64,000 nt of DNA from positions 152,431-216,430 of the forward strand of contig NZ_QKVK01000008.1 of assembly GCF_003234965.1 (NCBI RefSeq), in the 5' to 3' direction. The position numbers and the translations under genes are program-made. This DNA is from Aestuariivirga litoralis. Lineage in GTDB: Bacteria > Pseudomonadota > Alphaproteobacteria > Rhizobiales > Aestuariivirgaceae. Under the pieces are notes generated by a model, which worked only from the letters and a program-made list of their open reading frames with translations, did no database searches and was not told the DNA's origin. Below are positions 24,264 through 33,300 of the stretch, piece after piece (position 1 is the stretch's first letter; each line of letters starts with the position of its first letter).

Positions 24264-27233
24264 ATGCAGGGTATAGATCTGCTGTCAGATCGACATGAGC
24301 AACTTGCGGAAAGATTTGCAAGCTTGGCTCGTGCTCGTGGGGAGAGGCCCGTCTTCGCCATCGAGCATGGGCTCGACGATTTGGCGCTTGTCGAATTGAG
24401 AACTTCTGTCTCGCGACTGCTTGAGGAAGATCCACAACTCACTCGGGCATCGTGGTCGTTGAAATTTCTTCCTATGGTCGTTATCGCGAGCGAGGTGGGC
24501 TACCGATACCGCGGCACTGGAACCGATTTCTGGCCTTTGCTCTCGCAAGAACTCGGTGTCGAAGCAGGTACTGCATTCCGAATCGGTCTTTCGGAGCTGT
24601 TCGAACTCGGACATCGCAGGCTACGGCTGTTCCGACCCGGGGACAGCCCCTGGGAACGTCACTTTCCGCATATATCGTGGCCGATTGGCAACGCCGTGGT
24701 ACCCCTTGAGATACAACCTCAGCTCACGGACGCACTCCGACGTGCCGTCAGGGCGGGGATATCAGCTGAGGACACGGAAGGGCTGCTTGATTACATCCGT
24801 GCACTTGCGGCGGGGCACGCAAGTCGTCGCTTCGAGAATTGGTTGCTCCAAAGAGATGTTGCCCTAGAGGTCATGCGTCGCCTCCTTGCTCCTGAGTCTG
24901 AGGGTTGGCTTGCAGACAGCATACTCATTCGAATAGATCGCGATATTCGAAGGGATTGGGGTGCGTTTCGTGCGATTACGGAAGCGCGGCGGACGATTGC
25001 AAGGCGATCGGCGCGCCTCTCGCAGATTGTGTCATCTCGGTATGTTCTCGCGCTGGACAATGGCGTGCCACGGCAATTGGCCATTCGTGGGCCAGTATTG
25101 TCGGCGCAGTTGCGCGACGAGGTGGTTGCTGCGTTGCGTATACATGGAGACCGCATACGAGCAGTTGATGGAATGCACGCAATTTCTCTCAGTTCATTCC
25201 TTGCTGGTGGTGAAATTGCGCTAAGGAACATCTGCCCGTTCCCGGTGACACCCTTGCGCCGGGACCACGCCGTCGATCTGGATGAGGGGGCTGCAAGTTC
25301 ATTGATGAGATCATTGCAGCCTCTTGAGCCCGAGTTCTTCCTTGTTGAACCTGATGGACTTACGGCTCAGGCGATTTTTCCCAGTGAAAAGATTCGGCCT
25401 GACGTGAGAATCATTCGGTGTCTTGGTCTGAGTGATGAAGGGAGCCTCGAGACCCGTATTTTGAGCACGTCGGCTCCTTCTGATGCCGAACTCCTCCGAC
25501 GCCGCGGGTTTGCGATTGCAAACCAGGTCCCCACGCTGCAACTCCTCGGACTGCCCGCTCCCGGATTCTCAAACAGGTTCCTCAGCACCTTCCCAGTGCT
25601 CGTAACTCGGCGTGTTCCCACCAGTTCTGAACTCCTTATCGATGGCTCCCGTGCATCGGGTGAGATTCTGAACATATGTGGTGTTCAGTGGAAAGCCCTG
25701 CGACCCGAAGTTGGTCGGCATCTGATCGAACTTTCCGAGGGCCGAGAGCTTGACAGACTGGAGTTCGAAGTCATTGAGCCCCCAGATGTTGAACCTGCTG
25801 CGATCAAGGTCATTCCAGAAAACGCAAATGTTTCCGACCTGGAGAGCGGTGAACTCGAGATAAGGGTTACTGCGCCACTGGCACTTGAGTCAGTTCCAAT
25901 CCGTATTCGCGTAGTCTCCCCAAGCGGGCCTACGTTTGTTTCCGAAGGTGTGATCGAGCGATTGCCCGCCAGGATAACTGGCCGTTCTCCCGTCCTGTAC
26001 GCAATACAGTCAAAGCTGCCTGGTCTGCAGGCAAGCGAATCCGGTCTCCGTTTGTCTGTGGATGTAGGTGGACTCTTTGAGAAGGTATTTTCCCTTCCAC
26101 CGGTTCGCAGGGAGCTTCGCTATGACTGGGAAAGACGTATCTGGACAAGGATTGGCCAGGACACATTGGTGCTGCCTTCGGTCAGCGCGACCATTGAGGA
26201 ACCGCTCCTCAATAAGGAGGAGCGTGACTGGTTGGTAACCCGACTGATTGTTCCAGACGCCGGAGATCACGAGTCGTTGGCGGCGGGCCTTATTCTGCCA
26301 GGACAGGAGTCCAGTCGATTTGAACTTGGTGATCGTTGTACAGTAACACTCCCTGAATTACTTCGAGAGCCGACGTCAAGTGGAAACGGCGTGGGACTCA
26401 TCGAACTCGCCCGTGCCAATGTTGCGTGGCAGCTCGCTGAGGCGCATGAACTGCTGAGTAACTGGCGGCGCTGGAATCTCGTCGAAGAGCTTGAAGCCGC
26501 TTTGGTCGAGCAGCTTTGTGGGAAGGGTTGGCGCGGGTTGGAAGCTGGAATAGACCTGTCTATTCTTTCACCGCATGAGGCTCTCCTTCGATGTGCAGAC
26601 GGTCTAGACCTCATTTCCGGCAAGGACTTGCCAGATGTTGAGCGGACTTCCGATAAGGAATTCTTGCGAGATCGGCTGATCGCACGTTTGTCCGCAGCTG
26701 TACCAGATGTGTCGGAAGCGCTTCTGAAGTTCAGTGACGATCTTGCAGGAAAACTCGATCTCGCCGTGATCGAAGCATACGAGGATTTGCGGCACCAGCA
26801 GGAAGCAGACGGCATCAAAACATTCGAAGAAGTGGACATGTCCCGTCCAGCAGAGTTGTGGCGCAAAGCATTGGAAGACTCTCGTGAAGTCCCCCTTCTG
26901 CCGATGTTCCGACCGTTCATTTTACCAGAAGCGCGTTGGTTGGCGTTGATAACGCCCATCTACAGTGAGCTCACCGAAGACGATCTGATTGACTTGCTCG
27001 ACTCCACCCACGTCGATGCATCCCGGCGATCCGGGTTCCGCTGGCTCGGCCGCGCGGAACTCCGAACTATGTTGCAACTCTGGCTCTCCCCCAAGACGAT
27101 GGTCGAAACAGAAGGATGGCGGGACCTTCTGGCGAGGGGGCTTTCGGATGTACGGACAAGCAGAGCAGTTCGATATGTTGCGCTTCGGCGGAAACTCGCG
27201 CTGAGAGACCTCCCGGACGCGGGCGCCTTTTGA
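24264..27233 (+). CDS. Large protein of unknown function in DISARM-like cluster
   Basis: A 989-residue soluble protein. The first 230 residues are helical and include a conserved-looking GYRYRGTGTDFWPLL at 79-93. The motif tyrosine-glycine-FWP recalls the N-terminus of STY4851/ECs_5259-type proteins, a resemblance I hold loosely. Residues about 500-640 are rich in beta strands with Ig-like spacing. The last 250 are helical again. No nuclease, helicase, methyltransferase or zinc motif is seen. The start at 24264 has a good GGAGG. Its stop and the ATG of the SNF2 gene share one base (TGATG at 27231-27235), so the two proteins are made together. It may be the specificity or scaffold subunit. Confidence 0.8.
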   Translation: MQGIDLLSDRHEQLAERFASLARARGERPVFAIEHGLDDLALVELRTSVSRLLEEDPQLTRASWSLKFLPMVVIASEVGYRYRGTGTDFWPLLSQELGVEAGTAFRIGLSELFELGHRRLRLFRPGDSPWERHFPHISWPIGNAVVPLEIQPQLTDALRRAVRAGISAEDTEGLLDYIRALAAGHASRRFENWLLQRDVALEVMRRLLAPESEGWLADSILIRIDRDIRRDWGAFRAITEARRTIARRSARLSQIVSSRYVLALDNGVPRQLAIRGPVLSAQLRDEVVAALRIHGDRIRAVDGMHAISLSSFLAGGEIALRNICPFPVTPLRRDHAVDLDEGAASSLMRSLQPLEPEFFLVEPDGLTAQAIFPSEKIRPDVRIIRCLGLSDEGSLETRILSTSAPSDAELLRRRGFAIANQVPTLQLLGLPAPGFSNRFLSTFPVLVTRRVPTSSELLIDGSRASGEILNICGVQWKALRPEVGRHLIELSEGRELDRLEFEVIEPPDVEPAAIKVIPENANVSDLESGELEIRVTAPLALESVPIRIRVVSPSGPTFVSEGVIERLPARITGRSPVLYAIQSKLPGLQASESGLRLSVDVGGLFEKVFSLPPVRRELRYDWERRIWTRIGQDTLVLPSVSATIEEPLLNKEERDWLVTRLIVPDAGDHESLAAGLILPGQESSRFELGDRCTVTLPELLREPTSSGNGVGLIELARANVAWQLAEAHELLSNWRRWNLVEELEAALVEQLCGKGWRGLEAGIDLSILSPHEALLRCADGLDLISGKDLPDVERTSDKEFLRDRLIARLSAAVPDVSEALLKFSDDLAGKLDLAVIEAYEDLRHQQEADGIKTFEEVDMSRPAELWRKALEDSREVPLLPMFRPFILPEARWLALITPIYSELTEDDLIDLLDSTHVDASRRSGFRWLGRAELRTMLQLWLSPKTMVETEGWRDLLARGLSDVRTSRAVRYVALRRKLALRDLPDAGAF

Positions 27234-30205
27234 TGGACTCATACCTTCGGTTCATTAATGGCGTTCAGGCACTGCGGCGGAAGATCTCCGCCCTGGAAAT
27301 CAGCTTGGGTGGCGCGCTTGGGGTCGCCGCCGATCCATTGCCGCATCAGATCGCAACGGTGCGCCGGATTCTTTCCGACACACATGTCCGTCATTTGATT
27401 TCAGACGAAGTTGGGCTTGGAAAGACCGTACAGGCTTTGATGATTGTCAATGCGTTGCGTTACCAAGATCCCAAGCACAGAACACTTGTGATTACGCCAG
27501 ACAATCTGTTGTCGCAGTGGCAGGAAGAGTGCTGGATCAGAGGTCATGTGATGCCAGCCATCGCAGGTGCCGTGGGAGAAGGCACTCAAGACGATCTGCC
27601 ATCTGTAACGCTGGCGCGTCCGCGCGATCTGATGGCTCGTCCTGGTCAAGGAGCGCGAACCATCAATGCAGATTCCAGCGTCTTCGATCTCCTAATTGTT
27701 GACGAGCCCCAAACAATGCCGCGTGAGGTGATCCAGGCCATATCCCAGGCGTCGGATGACTTTCGGCAGGTTCTTGTTCTGTCTGCCACACCGCGACTGG
27801 GCGACCCCGTGTGGCGGGAGCCGATCTTGCGGATGATTGAACCAGAAGCTGCTTCGCTTGCGCGGTTGGAAGGCCGTAGTGTGGTCGACGTTCTTCAGAG
27901 CCGCGAGCAGGCTGCAATGACTGCCCTGAGCCGATCGGACGATCCCGATAGCTTGACGAGGGGATTTCTTCAGTCCGGAGCCTCCCGGCGTATCATCAGG
28001 AATGGTCGGTCAGACTGGGCCGCATATCTTCCGCAGCGCCGAAATCACGAAGTTCGATTGAAGCCTCTCGCTTGCGAGAAGATGCGACATGACCTCGCTG
28101 CCATGGTGCTGGAGAGCACAGACCCCCGTCAAGGTCTTCAGGGCCCGGCTTGGACGGCGGCCCGCGCGCTGCAGCGCAGTGCGCGTGCAGCGAGGAATGT
28201 TCTGACCGAACTGTCCGCGCGCGGAGGGGCTATTGGTCAACTCGCAGAGGCCGCTCGCCTCAAGTCGCTTGAGGATCCTGGTGACAGTCGATTGGAGGCT
28301 TTGCTGGACATACTGTCGGAGCAGTGGTCGGAGAACGAGAAGCGCACCTTCATCATAGTCTGTGGAGACAATCCGACGATCGACATGCTGCGTTCAGCGC
28401 TTCCACCCTACTTTCCGTTCTTAGCTGATGCGATTTCTGTATTGCGACGCCCTGCCGCCGCGGAAGTGGAAGGCGTAACATCTCTTCAGGAAAGCCAAGA
28501 AACGCTTGCGCCACTTCTATCGGGTGAGAGTCGTCTTCTGCTCGTTGGCGACTGGGTACAGGCTGGGCTCAACCTCCACCACGTCGCACAGGGAATAATC
28601 TTCTTTTCACTGCCTTGGGAAATTGACGGTATCGATCAGCTGATAGGACGCGTCGACCGAATCGGTGCAGCTAGCGACCGCAAGGGATCAAGAAGTGTCA
28701 TAGATATCTGGAGAATCCTGATCGATGGATCGCAGGAAGCCGCAATTGCAGATACCGTTGCTGCTTTCGGCATATTTGACGCCCCGCTTCCACCTCTTTC
28801 ATCAGTTGAGCTGACGGAACTTCAGACGACGCTCGGGCACTCTGCCATCCGGCGTAAGGCAATTCCTTCGGTCGCCAAACTCACTGGTAATGGTGGTGGT
28901 TTGCCGTCCTGCTTCAAGCAGGCCGATCCCTTTACCAGACAGAAGGCAATTGCGGACTTTGAGCTTTGGCGTGAGAAGCCCTGTCCAGCACCAGTCGTGA
29001 TGTATGAAAGTGCTCGCCCCAAAGATACACCAATACGCCGTGAAGAGCGTGCAATCGGAGCGTGGTTGAAAGTCATTACCGCTTCAACCGACTTTGATAT
29101 TGGTTTCCGACGCGACAGATCCGATGACTATGGGTTCCACACGCTGTGGTATCATGGAATCGGTGGTCGGGGGCCTGCTGGTGAGAGTCCGTTCGTCCTG
29201 CCTGGTGTGCGTCGAGAGAACTGGATGACAAATCACATCCCGTTCATCTATCGCCGATCAGATATATCTGCTCCGCCGCGAAAGAGTGTATTTACAGATG
29301 ACGGAGAGCTTGGGGCGGACAGCGAGAGAATGGCGCGCCCGCTACGCTTTCTGGATCATGGCGAATTGATGCACGATGTTCTGGTTGCTGGCTACGAAGC
29401 TGCGACCCTCAGTGCGTTCGGCGCAGTAAGTCCGGTCGTGCAAACCAGCGTTAGACTGCCTCAAGGCCATCCTGCAGGAACGATTGGCGCGATCGTAATC
29501 ATTTCGGTCGCTCACGCTGACCCATTTCCGGACAATCTCATCCCGCCGCTATGGACGCAAGAGGCGAGTGCGATTCTAAAGGCCGCGCCAACCGACGTGC
29601 AGAAGAGAGCTCTCACCGCTGACCGACGCATGCTACGAAGCCTCTTTCGTGCGCTACAGCGCAGGATACGGAATGTCGCGCCAACAAGACTTGTTCGAGT
29701 TGGGTCAAGCAAAGCAAGAGGAGAGTGGCTGCCACTGACTGAAGAGACGCTGGATCTCTGCCTGCAGCCAATGACCTCCTCAACCAACAATGCAGTGGCG
29801 AAGGGGAGACCACCACTAATAGCTCTTGAAAGGCGCGATGTTGCAAATGGAGTCCGGTCTCGGCAATTATCCGCGATCACTGCGCAGGTGGGGAATCTAA
29901 GGTCTTCCGCTCTGAATCTCGTTCAAAATGAGCTTGTCGGCTTCGCCTATCAGGTCAGTGCCCACTTTCAGGCCGAGATCGCAAATCGGGAGCTGGCCTT
30001 GGAGCGTCGTAGGCAGTTGCCACCAGAAGCCGGTCCAGTCGAGCTAAGGCAGGGTCAAGTGGCAGCTTTGGAGAGATATCTGGAGATGTCTCGGCTGAAT
30101 TTTTCGGAAGCGACCAACTTCATCAAGAGCCTCTCTGAGGGGAGTGTCCTGTATGGCAACATTCAAGCGCGCACAATTCTCATGTCACTTGTCGTACAGG
30201 ATTGA
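27233..30205 (+). CDS. drmD: SNF2-family helicase, DrmD-like
   Basis: A 990-residue SF2/SNF2 ATPase. Motif I is DEVGLGKTVQA at 59-69, motif II is the unusual VDEPQ at 156-160, motif III is LSATPRLG at 183-190, and motifs V-VI are in LNLHHVAQG and QLIGRVDRIG near 445-480. About 500 residues follow the helicase core. Length and domain order fit DrmD, the SNF2 protein of class 1 DISARM, but the match is by architecture, so the symbol is tentative. The start at 27233 overlaps the upstream stop by one base; a longer in-frame reading from 27116 would run deep into the upstream gene and is rejected. Confidence 0.72.
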   Translation: MDSYLRFINGVQALRRKISALEISLGGALGVAADPLPHQIATVRRILSDTHVRHLISDEVGLGKTVQALMIVNALRYQDPKHRTLVITPDNLLSQWQEECWIRGHVMPAIAGAVGEGTQDDLPSVTLARPRDLMARPGQGARTINADSSVFDLLIVDEPQTMPREVIQAISQASDDFRQVLVLSATPRLGDPVWREPILRMIEPEAASLARLEGRSVVDVLQSREQAAMTALSRSDDPDSLTRGFLQSGASRRIIRNGRSDWAAYLPQRRNHEVRLKPLACEKMRHDLAAMVLESTDPRQGLQGPAWTAARALQRSARAARNVLTELSARGGAIGQLAEAARLKSLEDPGDSRLEALLDILSEQWSENEKRTFIIVCGDNPTIDMLRSALPPYFPFLADAISVLRRPAAAEVEGVTSLQESQETLAPLLSGESRLLLVGDWVQAGLNLHHVAQGIIFFSLPWEIDGIDQLIGRVDRIGAASDRKGSRSVIDIWRILIDGSQEAAIADTVAAFGIFDAPLPPLSSVELTELQTTLGHSAIRRKAIPSVAKLTGNGGGLPSCFKQADPFTRQKAIADFELWREKPCPAPVVMYESARPKDTPIRREERAIGAWLKVITASTDFDIGFRRDRSDDYGFHTLWYHGIGGRGPAGESPFVLPGVRRENWMTNHIPFIYRRSDISAPPRKSVFTDDGELGADSERMARPLRFLDHGELMHDVLVAGYEAATLSAFGAVSPVVQTSVRLPQGHPAGTIGAIVIISVAHADPFPDNLIPPLWTQEASAILKAAPTDVQKRALTADRRMLRSLFRALQRRIRNVAPTRLVRVGSSKARGEWLPLTEETLDLCLQPMTSSTNNAVAKGRPPLIALERRDVANGVRSRQLSAITAQVGNLRSSALNLVQNELVGFAYQVSAHFQAEIANRELALERRRQLPPEAGPVELRQGQVAALERYLEMSRLNFSEATNFIKSLSEGSVLYGNIQARTILMSLVVQD

Positions 30206-30435
30206 GATAGAGACCAACATGCACGTGGCAAGGGGATTAACAGCGAGATGTATTTGATTTCACCGAATGTTGGATCAGGAATTTGAAAGGGCCTGCTCCA
30301 TGTGAATAGTGGCACAGAGGTCTGAGTTCTTGGATGAGCCTAACAAGACGGCTCTGCCGACTCGGACGGGGCAGGAGGACATTCGCAAGGCGCGTTATGG
30401 CATTTGGCCGGCATAAGCCTGTCCGCGGCCGTCGG

Positions 30436-32091
30436 TCAGACTTTCGCCCGCACGTCCTGTACATGCTTGCAGTTCCCACGGTAGAGGAATCCCTCGCACG
30501 TACATTCCAGGTGCCCGGCGCGACCGTAGGTGACCCGGTATGACTTCGAAAGGTCCCGGGAGGACTTGAACTCCCACAGGCCAGGATTGTCGGCCTCTTC
30601 CTGCTGCCGCTGGGCCTTTGGGAGTAGGGCAGTGAGCTCTGTCAACCGGTCCTTTGGGTCGCTCTTGGCCAGTTTCGCCTCCTGCATGAGGGCAGGGGCA
30701 ATGGCGCGGAGCCTGGATTCGAGTTCGGCCAGGAAGGAGGCATCAGGGGCAACCTCCGCCTCCACCGACCCTATCAAGGCCATCTTGAGGGAGAGCAGCT
30801 CCGAGATGTACTCGTCGAGCGAGCCCTCGGCGAAGAAGTACTCCACCGTCACCCGGTTCTTCTGGCCGAGGCGGTAGCAGCGATCCTCTGCTTGAGCGTG
30901 GTTCGCCGGTACCCAGTCAAGGTCTTGGAAGATCACATGTGTTCCGGCCGTTAGGGTAATGCCGACGCCGCCTGCAATTAGGTTACAGACGGCGACCCGG
31001 ACCTCCTGATCGTCCTGGAAGCGCTCCACGGCGGCCTGCCGCTGCTCGGCCGTGTCCGACCCGGAAATGGTCACGCAAGCCTCGCCCAGTGTTTTTGCGT
31101 GGCGCTTCAGCCCCTCGGTGAAAGAGGTGAACACGACGACCTTCTGACCAGTCTCCAGAACGTCCTGAATGCGCTCCTCCACCGCCTTGTGCTTGGCCTT
31201 GTGGAGGGCGGTCCTGACCTTCATGAGCTTGGCGAGAAACTGCTTGTCGTTCGGGTTAGCTGGGTCTGTGGAGGCATACCAGCGGATGAAGGCCAGCGAG
31301 CTCTCGATCGCAAAGGCGCTGGAGGCAACATCGACCGGCACCCAGCTCCTTACCTTCGGCGGCAGGTCGAGAACTTCCTCCTTCTTCCGGCGTATCGAGA
31401 CCTCCTTGAGAAGGAGGTTCAGCTCCTCCAAGTTCGAGGCGCCAGTCGTCACCCAGCCGAAGTCGTTCTGGTAAGCGTCGCAATAGCGTTTGGCGAAGGA
31501 CAAGAAGGAGCGCGCTGCCGGGTGTCCGACGCAGCGGAGCAGGTTGAACAGGTCCCGCGGGCGATTGGTCATTGGCGTGCCGGTCAGCAGGAACACGTAC
31601 TGCGGACCGATCACCGGTGCCCGTGTCTCCTTCTGGACGCCCAGCAGCTTTAAACAGTAGCTGGTCCGCTGGCTGGCGTTCTTGATGAAATGCGCCTCAT
31701 CGAGGATCACCCCTGCCCACGGAACGTCGTGCAGCCGGGCGGCGTTTTTCGTCAGTAGATCGTAATTGACGATGACCCAGCGCGGCGTGCCTTCGGGAGC
31801 TCCGTCCTTCGCGCCAATGATCTCCACCGCGGCACCCGGATCGACCATCCGGATCTCACGCCGCCAGTTGAGCTTCAGGGATGCGGGGCAAACGACAAGG
31901 ATTGCTCCCTCTGGCGCGCCGACATTCATCGCGACAATGGCTTGCCGGGTCTTTCCCAGGCCCATGTCGTCCGCGAGCACCACACGCTTCTTCGACAGGA
32001 GGAAAGCCACGCCATCTGATTGATGCGGGTAAAGGAGACCCCGGGGAATTCTTGAGAGTTCAGCCAGGTGGGGAACAACGAAGTCGTTCAT
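30436..32091 (-). CDS. SNF2 helicase with C-terminal SWIM zinc finger
   Basis: A 551-residue SNF2 ATPase of the compact SMARCAL1/RapA-like type: ADDMGLGKTRQA at 40-51, LDEAHFIKN at 130-138, LLTGTP motif III, and a C-terminal helicase half with AGGVGIT and EDRCYRLGQ. The last 30 residues hold CTC then CKH in CTCEGFLYRGNCKH, the CxCx(n)CxH pattern of a SWIM zinc finger, which binds DNA or protein. The ATG at 32091 overlaps the stop of the small upstream gene by four bases, so I prefer it to longer readings. It should remodel protein-DNA complexes or anneal DNA. It is convergent with the DISARM-like arm and probably a separate unit. Confidence 0.85.
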   Translation of the reverse strand: MNDFVVPHLAELSRIPRGLLYPHQSDGVAFLLSKKRVVLADDMGLGKTRQAIVAMNVGAPEGAILVVCPASLKLNWRREIRMVDPGAAVEIIGAKDGAPEGTPRWVIVNYDLLTKNAARLHDVPWAGVILDEAHFIKNASQRTSYCLKLLGVQKETRAPVIGPQYVFLLTGTPMTNRPRDLFNLLRCVGHPAARSFLSFAKRYCDAYQNDFGWVTTGASNLEELNLLLKEVSIRRKKEEVLDLPPKVRSWVPVDVASSAFAIESSLAFIRWYASTDPANPNDKQFLAKLMKVRTALHKAKHKAVEERIQDVLETGQKVVVFTSFTEGLKRHAKTLGEACVTISGSDTAEQRQAAVERFQDDQEVRVAVCNLIAGGVGITLTAGTHVIFQDLDWVPANHAQAEDRCYRLGQKNRVTVEYFFAEGSLDEYISELLSLKMALIGSVEAEVAPDASFLAELESRLRAIAPALMQEAKLAKSDPKDRLTELTALLPKAQRQQEEADNPGLWEFKSSRDLSKSYRVTYGRAGHLECTCEGFLYRGNCKHVQDVRAKV

Positions 32092-32399
32092 TCCTTTTCC
32101 CTCTTCTCCTCGACCGGAGACCATTCGATTGTGATCTTCATGGCCTCCATTGCAATTTCGTCTCGCAATGCCTCTATAATTGCACTGCGCTCGCGCCAGG
32201 CCCTGCGGGCTTCATCGCCGACCTTGGGCGTTGGCGGTTCGTACTCACAATCTTCCGGTAAGGTGGCCTTGATTGCCTTGAGAAGTGAGTCACAAGCAGC
32301 CATCACTTCTAGCCGTCGTTCCACCAATTCTGCCTTGGATCTTCCGGCAGTGTGTGGCGTGGGTGTGAGCAGTGGGGATAGCTTCAGGCTTGGATACAT
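32088..32399 (-). CDS. Small helical partner of the SNF2-SWIM helicase
   Basis: A 103-residue protein with a proline-rich start (LLTPTPHTAG) and then two charged helices: about 22-50 (KAELVERRLEVMAACDSLLKAI) and 65-92. A coiled coil is possible. A GGAG lies about ten bases before the ATG. Its stop overlaps the helicase start in ATGA, so both are translated together. I recognise no family. Small coupled proteins ahead of SNF2 helicases can be adapters or inhibitors, but nothing here decides that. Confidence 0.6.
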   Translation of the reverse strand: MYPSLKLSPLLTPTPHTAGRSKAELVERRLEVMAACDSLLKAIKATLPEDCEYEPPTPKVGDEARRAWRERSAIIEALRDEIAMEAMKITIEWSPVEEKREKE

Positions 32400-32805
32400 T
32401 TAAAATCGCTCCGTCCATGGCTCCGCGTGAGGTGGGCAGGCGAGTTCCAAGTGAATAGCCAGAGGCAAAACCTCGTGGGAAGTGGCTCTGCTGAGCTGAT
32501 TTCGTCACTGGAATATTCCGAAGGCGCCAATCCCAATTCCCCGTCAAAAAGGAGGGTCGACGCACCCCGCATAATTGCTCTCTCGAGCCACATCTCCTCT
32601 CGGATACCACCTTGCCCGGGTAGGCAGGTTGGTTTGGGCGTCGACCCAATCTAGATGCTGCGTTCTATATAACGAACAGATCTGCAAGAGTCAACGAGTG
32701 TTGTCGAGCTATGCTTGCACGAGTGAGATATTTTGAGCGATACTGTCAGTTCTCATGACGGATAAATGTCGTTCTGCAGCGACATGATATAAAGCCAGTT
32801 ACAGC
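32400..32805. other. Intergenic region of about 400 bases with an inverted repeat
   Basis: This lies between divergent units. GGGTCGACGC at 32554-32563 and GCGTCGACCC at 32638-32647 are perfect 10-base inverted copies 74 bases apart. From about 32650 the sequence turns AT-rich towards the HD gene, with a short palindrome and a TATAAA just before it. No gene is supported. Confidence 0.5.
32766..32791 (+). promoter_or_regulatory. Operator-like palindrome and -10 before HD copy 2
   Basis: ATGTCG at 32766-32771 and CGACAT at 32780-32785 are perfect inverted halves around eight bases, immediately followed by GATATAAA. If that is the -10, transcription starts close to the ATG at 32806, with no room for a normal ribosome binding site. 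A repressor on the palindrome would block the promoter. Visual evidence only. Confidence 0.3.
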
Positions 32806-33300
32806 ATGCTCAATTTGAATGACGTCGACACAGTAGAGTTGTTGAGAGAGGCGGAATCACGCTTTACTCTCGGCAAGAGAAGTGTCCACGGCCCACTGCA
32901 TTGGCGAGCCGTGTTCTCAAATGGCATTTTGCTGGCAGATGAACTCCAGGCCGACAAGGCACTCATTGCCGTCTTCGCGCTTCTCCACGACTGCCGGCGA
33001 GAGAATGAACGGGACGATCCCCGCCACGGTGCGCGTGCCGCGGTTGTCGCCAGGGAGCTCAATGGCCGCTTCTTCGAATTCGAGGAAGAAAGGCTTGAAC
33101 GCCTGGCTGAGGCGCTACATTGGCATGATGCAGGCAAGGTGCATGAGGACCTCGACATTTCCTGTTGCTGGGCGGCTGATCGGATCGAACTGAGGCGGGT
33201 CGGTATCGAGCCTGCAAAATGGGGTTTCTGCGATCGCACTTGGCCGGTCGCCCGGCAGATCCTTGCTGCCAGGAGAGGAGCGAATGCCGCAACTGCCTGA
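32806..33300 (+). CDS. HD-domain phosphohydrolase, copy 2
   Basis: A 164-residue paralogue of the protein encoded at 2460-2963. The HD motifs recur as VHGPLHWR, LLHDCRREN and HWHDAG, and the C-terminal signature SCCWAADRIELRRVGIEP is the same. The two proteins differ mainly at the N-terminus and after the last helix. No strong ribosome binding site precedes the ATG, which fits a nearly leaderless message. The next gene starts inside its last codons. As at the first locus, an exonuclease gene lies downstream, although of a different type (ExoI-like). Substrate unknown. Confidence 0.8.
   Translation: MLNLNDVDTVELLREAESRFTLGKRSVHGPLHWRAVFSNGILLADELQADKALIAVFALLHDCRRENERDDPRHGARAAVVARELNGRFFEFEEERLERLAEALHWHDAGKVHEDLDISCCWAADRIELRRVGIEPAKWGFCDRTWPVARQILAARRGANAATA

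Noticed and set aside
15095..30205. Calling the cluster standard class 1 DISARM
   Set aside because: No methyltransferase and no DrmC phospholipase D gene was found, while three other large genes are tightly linked.
15095..30205. BREX, Zorya, Dnd or Druantia assignment
   Set aside because: No PglZ, BrxC, ZorA/B, DndBCDE or DruE-like protein is encoded; only DUF1998 in DrmB is shared with Druantia-type proteins.
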